DNA of 64,000 nt from Streptomyces sp. NBC_00554. GTDB taxonomy: Bacteria > Actinomycetota > Actinomycetes > Streptomycetales > Streptomycetaceae. The stretch lies in the NCBI RefSeq assembly GCF_041431135.1, contig NZ_CP107799.1, positions 1,550,001 to 1,614,000 of the forward strand, in the 5' to 3' direction. Below are positions 42,291 through 51,009 of the stretch, one piece after another (within the stretch, counting starts at the first letter, position 1; each line of letters begins with the position of its first letter). The notes beneath the pieces were generated by a model. The model worked only from the letters and a program-made list of their open reading frames with translations, did not search any database and was not told the origin of the DNA. Made by a program: the position numbers and the translations under genes.

Positions 42291-42746
42291 CTACGCGTAG
42301 AACCTGGACAGGCTCTGGAGGACGGCGGCGGGCTTCCCCCCGCCGTCGATCTCTATCGTGCCGTCGACGGCGACCTGGACCCCACCCGGCACATCCTCGA
42401 CCGAGGCAAGCTTCGCGACCAGCCGGATCCGCGAGCCCACCTTCACCGGCGAGGGAAACCGCACCTTGTTCAGCCCGTAGTTGACCTTCGTCGACACGCC
42501 CTCGACGTCCAGCAGTTCGGTGAAGAGCGGGATGAAGAGGGAGAGGGTGAGATAGCCGTGGGCGATTGGCGCGCCGAAGGGGCCTGCCGCCGCCTTCTCC
42601 GGGTCGACGTGGATCCACTGGTGGTCGCCGGTCGCGTCGGCGAAGGTGTCGATGCGCTCCTGGGTGATCTCGATCCACTCACTGGTGCCGAGGTCGCTGC
42701 CGGCCAGCTTCTTGAGTTCGTCGAGGCCGTTCACGGTGATGGTCAT
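42291..42746 (-). CDS. MaoC-family enoyl-CoA hydratase
   Basis: A 151-residue hot-dog-fold (R)-hydratase. The catalytic motif DATGDHQWIHVDPEKA and PFGAPIAHGYLTLSL are both visible. It probably hydrates an enoyl-CoA made downstream of the adjacent CoA ligase. The ATG at 42746 follows AGGGAAC; the much longer open frame upstream is antisense-type shadow in the ligase gene. Last gene of the SDR-amidohydrolase-ligase-MaoC operon. Confidence 0.9.
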   Translation of the reverse strand: MTITVNGLDELKKLAGSDLGTSEWIEITQERIDTFADATGDHQWIHVDPEKAAAGPFGAPIAHGYLTLSLFIPLFTELLDVEGVSTKVNYGLNKVRFPSPVKVGSRIRLVAKLASVEDVPGGVQVAVDGTIEIDGGGKPAAVLQSLSRFYA

Positions 42747-42760
42747 GTGCGGTTCCCTGT

Positions 42761-44266
42761 CTAGGAGTTGGTGCCGTACCGCGAGCGGACACGGGCCTTG
42801 AGGAGCTTCCCGGAGGCGGTGCGCGGGAGTTCGTCCGCGACGACCACCGACTTCGGGATCTTGTATTTGGCGAGGCGTCCGGCGAGCGACGCGAGGATGT
42901 CGTCCGGGTCGAGTTCGACGCCCTCGCGGGCGACGACCACCGCGCGCGGCACCTCGCCCCACTTGTCGTCGGCGACGCCGATGACCGCGCATTCGACGAT
43001 GTCGGGATGGGCGAGGAGCAGATCCTCGATCTCGGCGGGGTAGATGTTCTCGCCACCCGAGATGATCATGTCCTTGATGCGGTCCACGATGAAGACGTAG
43101 CCGTCCTCGTCGATCCGGGCGGCGTCCCCGCTGCGGAACCAGCCGTCGGCGAAGACCGCGGCCGTCTCGTCCGGCAACCCCCAGTACCCGGGCATCACAT
43201 GGGGCCCGCGCACGACCACTTCGCCCGTCTCGCCGACCTCGGCCGGCGCGAAGTCCGGCCGCACGACGCGCACATCGCTGAAGAAGTGCGGCACCCCCGC
43301 CGAACCCGCCTTGCTCACCGCGTGTTCGGCGTCCAGGAAGAGCGTGCCGGGCGCGGCCTCGGTCATGCCGTACCCCTGGAGGAAGGTGAGCCCGCGCTCC
43401 TGGTAGGCGGCGATCAGCGGCGTCGGCACCGGCGACCCGCCGCAGGTGAGAATCCGCAGCGACGACAGGTCGGCGTCGGCCCAGCGCGGCTGCCGGGCGA
43501 CCTGGTCGAACATCGTCGGTACGCCGAACATGAAGGTGATGCGGTGCCGTTCGATCAGGTCGAGGGTGGCCGCCGGGTCGAAGCTCTCGACCAGGACGCA
43601 GGTGCCGCCCTTGAGCAGCACCGGCAGGGTGAGCATGTTGAGCCCGGCCGTGTGGAACAACGGGGCGGAGACCAGGGCGCGTTCGTCGGCGATCAGGTCG
43701 GTGTCCACGAGGACGTTGATCGCGTTCCACGTCAGGTTGCCGTGCGTGAGCATCGCGCCCTTGGGGCGGCCCGTCGTGCCCGAGGTGTACATGATAATGC
43801 AGGTGTCGTCGGCGGTGACGGGCTGGTCGACCGGCTCTTCGGACGCTCCGTCGATCAACTCCTCGTACCGGGCGCCGACTTCGACGTACGTCCGCACGTC
43901 CGCGTTGCCGGGCAGACCGGCGACGAGTCCGGCCAGCGTCGGCGCGTACACCAGGGCCTTGGCTCCCGAGTCGCGCAGCTGGTAGGCGATTTCGGGTCCG
44001 GCGAGGCGGGGGTTGAGCGGGACGAAGACCGCGCCGAGGGTGCCCGCCGCGAAGAGGGTTTCGAGGTAGGACGGGTGGTTGGGGCCGAGATAGGCGATGC
44101 GGTCGCCGCGGCGGAGGCCGAGGGCGCGCAGGGCCTGGGCGAGGCGGGTGGTGCGCGCGTACAGCTGCGCGTAGGTGGCGGCGGTGTCCCCGTGGATCAG
44201 GGCGGTGCGTTGGGGGGTCTTGCGGGCCCGGCGTGCGGGCCATGACCCCAGTCCCTCGTTGCGCAT
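42761..44266 (-). CDS. AMP-dependent acyl-CoA synthetase
   Basis: A 501-residue adenylate-forming ligase that activates a carboxylic acid as its CoA thioester. Motifs: MYTSGTTGRPKG (P-loop), QGYGMTEA, DEDGYVFIVDRIKDMI and the C-terminal Lys in RTASGKLLKAR. The ATG follows AAAGGGG. It lies between the amidohydrolase and MaoC genes. Chain or ring substrate cannot be told from motifs. Confidence 0.92.
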   Translation of the reverse strand: MRNEGLGSWPARRARKTPQRTALIHGDTAATYAQLYARTTRLAQALRALGLRRGDRIAYLGPNHPSYLETLFAAGTLGAVFVPLNPRLAGPEIAYQLRDSGAKALVYAPTLAGLVAGLPGNADVRTYVEVGARYEELIDGASEEPVDQPVTADDTCIIMYTSGTTGRPKGAMLTHGNLTWNAINVLVDTDLIADERALVSAPLFHTAGLNMLTLPVLLKGGTCVLVESFDPAATLDLIERHRITFMFGVPTMFDQVARQPRWADADLSSLRILTCGGSPVPTPLIAAYQERGLTFLQGYGMTEAAPGTLFLDAEHAVSKAGSAGVPHFFSDVRVVRPDFAPAEVGETGEVVVRGPHVMPGYWGLPDETAAVFADGWFRSGDAARIDEDGYVFIVDRIKDMIISGGENIYPAEIEDLLLAHPDIVECAVIGVADDKWGEVPRAVVVAREGVELDPDDILASLAGRLAKYKIPKSVVVADELPRTASGKLLKARVRSRYGTNS

Positions 44267-44306
44267 CGTTGCGCCCCTTTGCGAGTTCCGGATACGAGTC
44301 GGGGGG

Positions 44307-45182
44307 TTACGGTTTCGTCAGCCCGAGCAGCCGGGCCGCATTCTCCTTGAGGATCTTCGGCCTGACCTCGTCCTTGATCGGCAGCTTCTCGAAGTCGGCG
44401 AGCCAGCGATCCGGGGTGAGTACGGGGAAGTCGGAGCCGAACAGCACCTTGTCCTTGAGCAGCGTGTTCGCGTACTGCACGAGCTGCGGCGGGAAGTACT
44501 TCGGCGACCAGCCGGACAGGTCGATGTGCACGCCCGGTTTGTGCGTGGCGACGGCGAGGGCCTCGTCCTGCCAGGGGAAGGACGGGTGCGCCAGGATGAT
44601 CTTCAGGTGCGGGAAGTCGGCGGCGACGTCGTCCACGTGCAGCGGGTTCGAGTACTTGAGCCGGATGCCTCCCCCGCCGGGCACTCCGGCGCCGATCCCC
44701 GTCTGCCCCGTGTGGAAGAGGGCGATGGTGCCGGTCTCCTCGATCACCTCGTACAGCTCGTACGCCACTGATCTGTCGTTGGGGAAGAAGCCCTGGATGC
44801 TGGGGTGGAACTTGAAGCCCTTCACCCCGTACTCCTCGACCAGACGGCGGGCCTGCTTGACCCCGGCCTTGCCGCGGAAGGGGTCGATGGAGGCGAAGGG
44901 GATCAGTACGTCCGAATTGGCGGCGGCCGCCTCGGCGACCTCCTCGTTCGGGACGGGCTCGGTGCCGGTGGCGGACTCGGCGTCCACCGTGAAGATCACG
45001 GCGGCCATCTTCCGCTCGCGGTAGTAGGCGGCCGTCTCCTGAAGGGTCGGCTTCCGCTTGCCCTCGACCTTGAAGTAGGCGCTGGAGGCGTCGTGCAGGT
45101 CCTCGTCGAGCGAGGAGTGGCCCTTCGACGACACCTCGGCGTGGGTGTGGACGTCGATCGCGACGAGTTCGTTCAGGTCCAT
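44307..45182 (-). CDS. Amidohydrolase-2 family metal-dependent hydrolase or decarboxylase
   Basis: A 291-residue TIM-barrel protein. The N-terminal AIDVHTHAE holds the HxH metal pair; FKFHPSIQGF, LAHPSFPW and LFGSDFPVL follow, ending with the conserved Asp. Family members include non-oxidative aromatic decarboxylases and hydratases. Its start overlaps the SDR stop: ATG 45182 shares one base and GTG 45185 four. Confidence 0.87.
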   Translation of the reverse strand: MDLNELVAIDVHTHAEVSSKGHSSLDEDLHDASSAYFKVEGKRKPTLQETAAYYRERKMAAVIFTVDAESATGTEPVPNEEVAEAAAANSDVLIPFASIDPFRGKAGVKQARRLVEEYGVKGFKFHPSIQGFFPNDRSVAYELYEVIEETGTIALFHTGQTGIGAGVPGGGGIRLKYSNPLHVDDVAADFPHLKIILAHPSFPWQDEALAVATHKPGVHIDLSGWSPKYFPPQLVQYANTLLKDKVLFGSDFPVLTPDRWLADFEKLPIKDEVRPKILKENAARLLGLTKP

Positions 45183-46099
45183 CACGCCTCCGGAAGCTTC
45201 GGCGCGGGGATGCCGACGGTCTGCGGTTCGGCGCCGACCGAGGTGTGCCAGGCGTCGGCGAGGGTGTCGGGGGTCCAGCCGCCGTCCGCGTACGCCGCCT
45301 TGACCTCCTGCGGATGCGACCAGAGTGCCACCTTGTCGCCGCCGATGCCGATGGCCTGCCCGGTGACCCCGCGGGCGGCCTCGGAGGCGAGGAAGGGGAC
45401 GAGGGCCGCGCAGTCCTCGGGGGTGCCGAAGCCCTCGCCCTTGCGGAGGAAGTCGGGCAGCGGCTCGCCGCGGTGCATGGCCTCGATGTAGGGGGCGAAG
45501 GCCGGGATGGTCTCGGTCATCGCGGTCGCGGCGACCGGGACGATCGCGTTGACGGTGATGCCCGCGCGGCCCAGCTCCATCGACCAGGTACGGGCCATGG
45601 CGGCGATGCCCGCCTTCGCGGCGGCGTAGTTGGTCTGGCCGAAGTTGCCGCGCTGCCCGGCCGGCGAGCCGACCAGGATCAGGCTGCCGCCCTCACCCTG
45701 CTCCCGCATCCGCACGGCGGCGGCGCGGGCGCAGGTGAAGGTGCCCTTGAGGTGGGTGGTGATCACCGCGTCGAAGTCCTCGTCGGTCATCTTCCACAGG
45801 ACCTTGTCGCGGAGGATGCCCGCGTTGGTGACCAGGATGTCGAGTCGTCCGAACTCCTCGACGGCGCGGCCGACCAGACGGTCGGCGGCCTCGCTGGTAC
45901 CGACCGGAACCACCTCGGCCACGGCGGTGCCGCCCGCCTCGGTGATCGCCTTGACCGCCTGCTCGGCGACGGCCTCGTCCACGTCATTGACGACCACGGA
46001 GGCGCCGGCGGCGGCGAGAGCGTGCGCATAGGCCAGGCCGAGGCCACGGCCGGAGCCGGTGACAACGGCGACCTTGCCGGTGAGATCGATGCTGGGCAC
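45182..46099 (-). CDS. Short-chain dehydrogenase/reductase
   Basis: A 305-residue SDR with cofactor motif TGSGRGLGLAYA, NAGI, a Ser in LILVGSPAG and the catalytic NYAAAKAG. The size and C-terminal extension resemble the dehydrogenase part of peroxisomal MFE-2-type enzymes that act on 3-hydroxyacyl-CoA, which suits a MaoC hydratase partner. GTG 46099, after AAGGGAC, was chosen. It is first in the operon, facing the MarR gene across the palindrome at 46155-46184. Confidence 0.9.
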   Translation of the reverse strand: MPSIDLTGKVAVVTGSGRGLGLAYAHALAAAGASVVVNDVDEAVAEQAVKAITEAGGTAVAEVVPVGTSEAADRLVGRAVEEFGRLDILVTNAGILRDKVLWKMTDEDFDAVITTHLKGTFTCARAAAVRMREQGEGGSLILVGSPAGQRGNFGQTNYAAAKAGIAAMARTWSMELGRAGITVNAIVPVAATAMTETIPAFAPYIEAMHRGEPLPDFLRKGEGFGTPEDCAALVPFLASEAARGVTGQAIGIGGDKVALWSHPQEVKAAYADGGWTPDTLADAWHTSVGAEPQTVGIPAPKLPEA

Positions 46100-46154
46100 G
46101 ACGGGGTCCCTTCGAGAAGCAGATGCAGAGGCGGCTACGAGATCGAAGCTAAGA

Positions 46155-46184
46155 GCAATAATTGTTGACGTCAATAGTTGTTGC
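46155..46184. promoter_or_regulatory. 30-bp near-palindromic operator between the SDR operon and MarR gene
   Basis: The 30-bp block centred on TTGACGTCAA is symmetric at 24 of 30 positions, with GCAATAA and TTGTTGC ends. Its AT-rich halves stand out from the GC-rich surroundings. MarR dimers bind such sites, and divergent gene order fits autoregulation plus control of the operon. Confidence 0.7.
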
Positions 46185-46206
46185 CGACTCAGCTTTGCGT
46201 CATGCT

Positions 46207-46755
46207 GTGTTCCGTACGTACGAACCGCCCCACCCGGGGGCCCGGCCCAGGGAGCCCGTCATCGCAGGTCAGCAGCGCACCGCAGAAATCGCCGGGGGCC
46301 CTGCCTCCATCGACGCGCAGGAGCCGTGGATGCGCGGGCTGCACGCGGACACCGGTTATCTGCTGTACCGGCTCGGGCTGCGCTCGGGGCAACTGTTCAA
46401 CACGTTCCTCCAGGAGTCCGGGCTGCGCCTGCGCCACTACGCGCTGCTCCGCTTCCTGGCCACCTCCGAGGGCGCTCTGCAGAGGGAGCTCAGCTCGCGG
46501 CTCGGCTACGACCCGAGCGCGATCGTCGGGCTCGTCGACGACCTGGAGAAGCTCGGTTTCGCCGAGCGGCGCCCCTCGCCCGACGACCGCCGCAGCCGGA
46601 TCGTCGTGCTGACCGAGGACGGCCGGGCCTTTCTGCGCGACACCGACGAGGCCGGGCTGCGCGTGACGAACGACCTGCTCCAGCCCCTGGACCCCGCCGA
46701 GCGTGACGCCCTGCACACGCTCCTGCAACGGGTCGCCGAAGCCGAACTCGACTGA
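46207..46755 (+). CDS. MarR-family transcriptional regulator
   Basis: The winged helix is clear: LRHYALLRFLATSEGALQ, SSRLGYDPSAIVGLVDDLEKLGF and the wing RRPSPDDRRSRIVVLTEDG. The start is uncertain. The first in-frame ATG (46162) lies inside the palindrome and was rejected. GTG 46207 keeps all codons with coding-like composition (182 residues). ATG 46330, with AGGAG before it, would give 142 residues and still hold the whole fold. The stop overlaps the IclR start by one base. Confidence 0.82.
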   Translation: MFRTYEPPHPGARPREPVIAGQQRTAEIAGGPASIDAQEPWMRGLHADTGYLLYRLGLRSGQLFNTFLQESGLRLRHYALLRFLATSEGALQRELSSRLGYDPSAIVGLVDDLEKLGFAERRPSPDDRRSRIVVLTEDGRAFLRDTDEAGLRVTNDLLQPLDPAERDALHTLLQRVAEAELD

Positions 46756-47519
46756 TGACCACGGCCATGACCGCGCTGTCCGCGCCCGAACGGCTCCTCG
46801 CCGTGCTCGCCGCCTTCGACCACGGGCACCCCGCGCTGTCCCTGACGGACATCAGCCGCCGGGCCGGCCTCACCCTCACCACGGCCCACCGGCTGGTGGG
46901 CGCGCTCACCGAGTGGGGCGCCCTGGAGCGGGACGAGGACGGCGTCTACCACGTGGGCCTGCGCCTCTGGGAGGTCGCGGCGCTCGCTCCGCGCGGGCTC
47001 GCACTGCGGCAGATCGCGCTGCCGTACCTGGAGGACCTGTACGAAGCGACGCACGAGAACGTGCAGTTGGCGGTCCGCGACGGCTCCGAGGTCGTCTACA
47101 TCGAGTGGATTTCCGGGCGCTCCGCGGTCGGCGTACGCATCCAGGTCGGCGCCCGCTGGCCTCTGCACGCCACGGGCGTGGGGCTCGCACTGCTCGCGCA
47201 CGGCGACCCCGCGTTCCAGGAGGCCTACTGCGAGCGCCCGTTGGCCGCCTTCACCCCGTACACCGTCACCGATCCGGCGAGGCTGCGCCGGGAACTGGCC
47301 GAAGTACGGCACTCAGGCGTGGCGGTGAGCAGCCGTCAGATCACCGACGACGCGCTGTCGGTGGCCGCTCCGGTGCGCGGCGCGGGCGGCTCGGTGGTCG
47401 CGGCCGTGTCGGTCGTGGTGCCCCAAGTCGACGCACAGGTACCGGTGTTGATCCCTGCGGTGCGGCTCGCGGCTCGCGGGATCTCGCGGGCCCTTGGGTG
47501 GCGGCCGGAGCCGCGCTGA
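46755..47519 (+). CDS. IclR-family transcriptional regulator
   Basis: A 254-residue regulator. The N-terminal winged helix (LSLTDISRRAGLTLTTAHRLVGALTEWGAL) is followed by the effector domain (LRLWEVAALAP, LHATGVGLALLA, VAAPVRGAGGSVVAAVSV). It starts on the last base of the MarR stop (TGATG), so the two regulators are made together. IclR proteins often bind aromatic or acyl ligands, in line with the adjoining catabolic operon. Confidence 0.9.
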   Translation: MTTAMTALSAPERLLAVLAAFDHGHPALSLTDISRRAGLTLTTAHRLVGALTEWGALERDEDGVYHVGLRLWEVAALAPRGLALRQIALPYLEDLYEATHENVQLAVRDGSEVVYIEWISGRSAVGVRIQVGARWPLHATGVGLALLAHGDPAFQEAYCERPLAAFTPYTVTDPARLRRELAEVRHSGVAVSSRQITDDALSVAAPVRGAGGSVVAAVSVVVPQVDAQVPVLIPAVRLAARGISRALGWRPEPR

Positions 47520-47547
47520 GGACTCTCCAGCGAGGACACCCTTCGAG

Positions 47548-48600
47548 TCATTGATTCTGGTAGAGGCATTCCGTCCCCGTCGCGCGCCGGGTGACGGACT
47601 GCTTCCTCAGGTCGGCGCGGAATTCGTAGCAGCCCTCGAGCCACGCCTGGTCCAGGGGCCGCACCTCGGCGATGACGGTCACCTCGGTGCGCGAGCGCTC
47701 CGTGCCGACCGGTACGGCGACCGGGTCGTCGGCGTCGGGCTGCCCCATCGAGTCCGTCCTCGGCAGGGCGAGGGCGCGCTTCAACTCGGCGTCCGTCAGG
47801 GCCCCGTCGGAGACCGCGCGGTCGAGGCGCCGCTCGACCGCCTCGGCACTCGCGTCGAGTTGGGCCGCACGGGCCGCCTCCGCTCGCGCGTCCTGTTTGC
47901 GCTGGATGCGGTAACAGCCGTCCGTCTTCAGCCTGTCTGCGGTGACGTTGCGGGGCTTGTCCGTCGCACGGAACTCGTAGCAGACCTCGTCGCTCCCGTC
48001 CTCCGCGGACAGCCAGACCAGGGCGGTCAGCCCGCCGGCCGCCACCTCCTGGTCCTCCACCTCGACGCCGACGGTCTCCCAGACCTGGGCACCCTGGACC
48101 TCGGTCAGCCCACCGCGGTCCAGCGCCGATCGCAGTTCCACGACCACATCCGCGGCGACCTCCGCCGGTTTGCGGAACCGGTACACCGGCAGATCGCGGC
48201 ACGTCTCCCGGGACAACTCGTCGGCGGAGACGGAACGCCCGTCGACCTCGAAGCGGTAGCAGCCCGTGGCCTGGGTACCCCCGGCGAACATGCCGGGCCC
48301 GAGCCCCATGAGCTCGGCGGTCACGGTCACGTGCTGCCCCTCCCGACGGACGTACGACATCCTCTTGTTCATGGACCGCACCGACCGGTCGATCTCCGTG
48401 CCGAGCAGCGTGCCGTCCGCTGCCGCCTGGGTGAGCCGGTCCTTCGCCACGGCCGCGGAACTCTCCAAGTTGTCCTGTGCCTGATCCTCGTAGCGGCCGG
48501 GTGCCGTCATGACCCACACCACCACGCCGCCGACAAGTACCAGCGCGATCACCAGCACGGTCAGACAGCCGTTCAGCACGCATCCCCCGCGTCTCGCCAT
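47548..48600 (-). CDS. Membrane-anchored extracytoplasmic protein with three Cys-pair repeats
   Basis: A 350-residue protein not recognised by name. One transmembrane helix at about residues 12-33 leaves a long extracytoplasmic part. Three similar modules follow, each with a helical L..A..DG.L segment and a strand motif ending in a Cys pair: GCYRFEVDGRSVS...ETC, VCYEFRATDKPRNVT...DGC and GCYEFRADLRKQSVT...TEC. The paired cysteines suggest disulfides outside the cell. The ATG at 48600 follows GGGGAAG. It stands alone, convergent with IclR. Function unknown. Confidence 0.72.
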   Translation of the reverse strand: MARRGGCVLNGCLTVLVIALVLVGGVVVWVMTAPGRYEDQAQDNLESSAAVAKDRLTQAAADGTLLGTEIDRSVRSMNKRMSYVRREGQHVTVTAELMGLGPGMFAGGTQATGCYRFEVDGRSVSADELSRETCRDLPVYRFRKPAEVAADVVVELRSALDRGGLTEVQGAQVWETVGVEVEDQEVAAGGLTALVWLSAEDGSDEVCYEFRATDKPRNVTADRLKTDGCYRIQRKQDARAEAARAAQLDASAEAVERRLDRAVSDGALTDAELKRALALPRTDSMGQPDADDPVAVPVGTERSRTEVTVIAEVRPLDQAWLEGCYEFRADLRKQSVTRRATGTECLYQNQ

Positions 48601-48772
48601 GTCCGCAGGCTTCCCCACGCACGCCTCGCCGGCGGGACCCGTGTCCAACACGTGATCGAACAGGGCCCGGCACGAGACGGGCCGGTTCCGGCACTGCCCG
48701 TGCGTCCCGTCACCCGACCGGCGGGTTGTTCACTTGTAGCCTGTCGGCGCTGTACGTCGGGGGGAGCTGACC

Positions 48773-49189
48773 GTGGAGAACATCCTGTCGGTGGCCATCG
48801 GGGCCGCTATCGGCCTCATAGGGGCGGTGTTCGGTTCGTGGTTCACCGCGCGCCGACAGGACCGCATGTGGCTCCGCGAACAGAAGCTCAAAGCCGGGAT
48901 CAGCTTCAACACGGCCGTGGTTCAGCTACTGGACCACCTCAAGGAAACCCAGCTCAGTGACGACGGCCCCGGACCCAACGAGTTGGCGAACCGGATGCAG
49001 GAAGCACGCTCAGCCCTCTACCTGCTGTGTGCCGGCGAGACCGTCGATCTCGCCGATGCTCTCGCGCGTCGGGTCTGGAGCACCCGGCCCACCGACGGCA
49101 GGGACGACCGCCGGGCCGAGTTCCGAGAGACGGTGGACCTCCTGCGTCGCTTCACGCACCAGCTCCGGCAAGAAATCGCCAGATCGTAG
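48773..49189 (+). CDS. Small membrane-anchored hypothetical protein
   Basis: A 138-residue protein with an N-terminal hydrophobic helix (ILSVAIGAAIGLIGAVFGSWF, residues about 4-24). A charged, mostly helical cytosolic part follows (LREQKLKAGISFNTAVVQLL). GTG 48773 has a strong GGGGGAG site. No catalytic motif is seen. It looks like a standalone membrane-tethered helical bundle. Confidence 0.7.
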   Translation: MENILSVAIGAAIGLIGAVFGSWFTARRQDRMWLREQKLKAGISFNTAVVQLLDHLKETQLSDDGPGPNELANRMQEARSALYLLCAGETVDLADALARRVWSTRPTDGRDDRRAEFRETVDLLRRFTHQLRQEIARS

Positions 49190-49327
49190 GGCCTGTCCCC
49201 CAAGGGATCACCGGGCGGACCGGAGGAAGGTGCCTCCGGAGGGCTGACGGACGTGCCTCAGTTCACACGCCCCGTGGCGACGGCGACCGAACAAGCAGCG
49301 GCAGTTGACCGTCCACCTACATGTGGC

Positions 49328-49485
49328 TGCGGAGGGGACAGTGTCCCCGGGCCTCACCTACAGCCCATGGGGACGATCGTCCGGCTGAAGCCCCATGGAG
49401 CCTTCCGCCGCGAGGCGACCGCCCTCCGCAGATCACCACGCACCGCCCCGGCTGGTCTCCCCCGTCCAGCCGGGGCTTTCTCATT
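49328..49485 (+). ncRNA. Candidate structured RNA ending in an intrinsic terminator
   Basis: A closing helix pairs TGCGGAGGG (49328-49336) with CCCTCCGCA (49422-49430). Inside are GGGGAC-AGT-GTCCCC (49334-49348, sharing three bases with the closing helix), CCATGGGG (49365-49372) with CCCCATGG (49391-49398), and CGCC-GCGA-GGCG (49406-49417) with a GNRA loop. A perfect terminator follows. A TTGACC box lies at 49305 but no good -10 was seen. The rest of 49190-49662 holds no gene I can support. Confidence 0.35.
49445..49485 (+). terminator. Intrinsic terminator
   Basis: GCCCCGGCTGG (49445-49455) pairs perfectly with CCAGCCGGGGC (49466-49476) over a TCTCCCCCGT loop, followed by TTTCTCATT. It lies 256 bp after the small membrane-protein stop and well before the L,D-transpeptidase gene, so it probably ends a separate short transcript. 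Confidence 0.8.
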
Positions 49486-49662
49486 CGGCGCCCCCGGGGT
49501 CGTCGTTACCGGGGCCACGTCGCCGAGATGATTCACACATGCGGGATCCCACCTGGCCGTCTTCACGGGAATCTCAGCTGAGACCCCACGGATTCAAAGA
49601 AACCACCAATGGAGGAGGCGCAGGATGCAGCGGCAGTGGTGGTCATCCAAGAAAGGCGTGCC

Positions 49663-50907
49663 GTGGGCGTCCCTGAGATATCGAACCGGACCGAACGTCC
49701 GGCGTGGTCCCGGCGCGGGATCCTCGCCGTACTCGGTGCCGTGCCGGCCGCCGTTCTGACGGGCTGCACCGAATCGGCGGACGCCTCGGAGGCGACGGCC
49801 GCGTCCGCGGGCACGTCCGCGAGCACCAAGGCGGAGACGACGGTCAAGGCGCCGACGATCACCGTCACGCCCGCCGACGGCACGAAGAAGGCCGGTTTCA
49901 CCAGCCCGGTCGAGGTCGCCGTGTCCGACGGCACGCTGTCGGCCGTGAAGGTCACCGGCAACGACGGATCCACCCTGGCCGGGTCCTACAACGACGCCCG
50001 TACGCAATGGACGTCGGGCGAGAACCCGTACTCCGGCACGAAATACACGGTCACGACGCAGGCGCAGGGGGCCGAGGAGGAGACGGCGACTTTCACCACC
50101 AAGTCTCCCGGCGAGACCTTCGTGGGATATTTCACCCCCGAGGCGAATTCGACCTCCGGCGTCGGCATGCCCGTGTCGATCAATTTCACGAAGGCCGTGT
50201 CAGACCGGGCCGCCGTCGAGAAGGCGATCACGGTGACGGCGGAGCCCGCCGTCGAGGTGGTCGGCCACTGGTTCAGCGACACCCGGCTCGACTTCCGGCC
50301 CGAGGACTACTGGGCCGCGGGCACGAAGATCACCCTGAGTCTGCGCCTGAAGGACGTCGAGGGCACGGACGGGGTCTACGGCACGCAGTCCAAGGACGTG
50401 GTCCTCAACATCGGCCGCTCGCAGATCAGCACGGTCGACCTGGCGGCGAAGACGATGACGGTCGAGCGGGACGGCTCGGCCCTCGCCACCTATCCGGTGA
50501 GCGGCGGCGACGCCGACCACACCACCTGGTCGGGGATCATGGTGATCAGCGAGCGGTTCAAGGAGACCCGGATGGAGTCCTCCACCGTCGGTCTCGGCGA
50601 CGAGTACGACATCGCGGACGTGCCGCACGCCCAGCGCCTGACCACCTCCGGCACCTTCATCCACGGCAACTACTGGGCGTCGACGTCGATCTTCGGCAGC
50701 AGCAACACCAGCCACGGCTGCGTGGGCCTGCACGACACCAAGGGCGCCGACGACACCGCCGTGGACGGCTACAAGTTCTACAAGAGCTCGATGCTGGGTG
50801 ACGTGGTGATCGTCAAGAACTCGGGCGAGGACACCGTGGACCCGGCCAACGGCCTCAACGGGTGGAACCTGTCGTGGGCCGACTGGACGGCGGGCAGCGC
50901 GCTCTAG
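49663..50907 (+). CDS. L,D-transpeptidase lipoprotein (YkuD domain with Ig-like domains)
   Basis: Cross-links peptidoglycan through 3-3 bonds or trims it. From GTG 49663 (after AAAGG) it has 414 residues. The signal SRRGILAVLGAVPAAVLTGC ends in a lipobox. A Ser/Thr-rich linker and two bacterial Ig-like domains follow, then the catalytic YkuD domain with FIHGNYW and the active-site SNTSHGCVGLHD. Length and order match the actinobacterial Ldt family. ATG 49609 is in frame but lacks a ribosome site. Confidence 0.9.
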   Translation: MGVPEISNRTERPAWSRRGILAVLGAVPAAVLTGCTESADASEATAASAGTSASTKAETTVKAPTITVTPADGTKKAGFTSPVEVAVSDGTLSAVKVTGNDGSTLAGSYNDARTQWTSGENPYSGTKYTVTTQAQGAEEETATFTTKSPGETFVGYFTPEANSTSGVGMPVSINFTKAVSDRAAVEKAITVTAEPAVEVVGHWFSDTRLDFRPEDYWAAGTKITLSLRLKDVEGTDGVYGTQSKDVVLNIGRSQISTVDLAAKTMTVERDGSALATYPVSGGDADHTTWSGIMVISERFKETRMESSTVGLGDEYDIADVPHAQRLTTSGTFIHGNYWASTSIFGSSNTSHGCVGLHDTKGADDTAVDGYKFYKSSMLGDVVIVKNSGEDTVDPANGLNGWNLSWADWTAGSAL

Positions 50908-50921
50908 TCGCTCTCCGCAAC

Positions 50922-50942
50922 GTGCGGCTCCCCGGGCCGCAC
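50922..50942. terminator. Hairpin after the L,D-transpeptidase gene
   Basis: GTGCGGC pairs with GCCGCAC around TCCCCGG, 14 bp after the stop. No T run follows, so termination may be partial. Confidence 0.5.
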
Positions 50943-51009
50943 CCCCGCGCCACCCTTCCTTCACGGCGTGAGCTCCCGTGCGCCCGAAGGACTTTACCGA
51001 CTGCGCCTC

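Noticed and set aside
46162..46206. Upstream ATG start for the MarR gene
   Set aside because: It lies inside the 30-bp near-palindrome and would make the operator coding.
49253..49531. A possible 92-residue protein
   Set aside because: It spans the inverted repeats and the perfect terminator at 49445, lacks codon bias and starts without a convincing ribosome site. A non-coding reading fits better.
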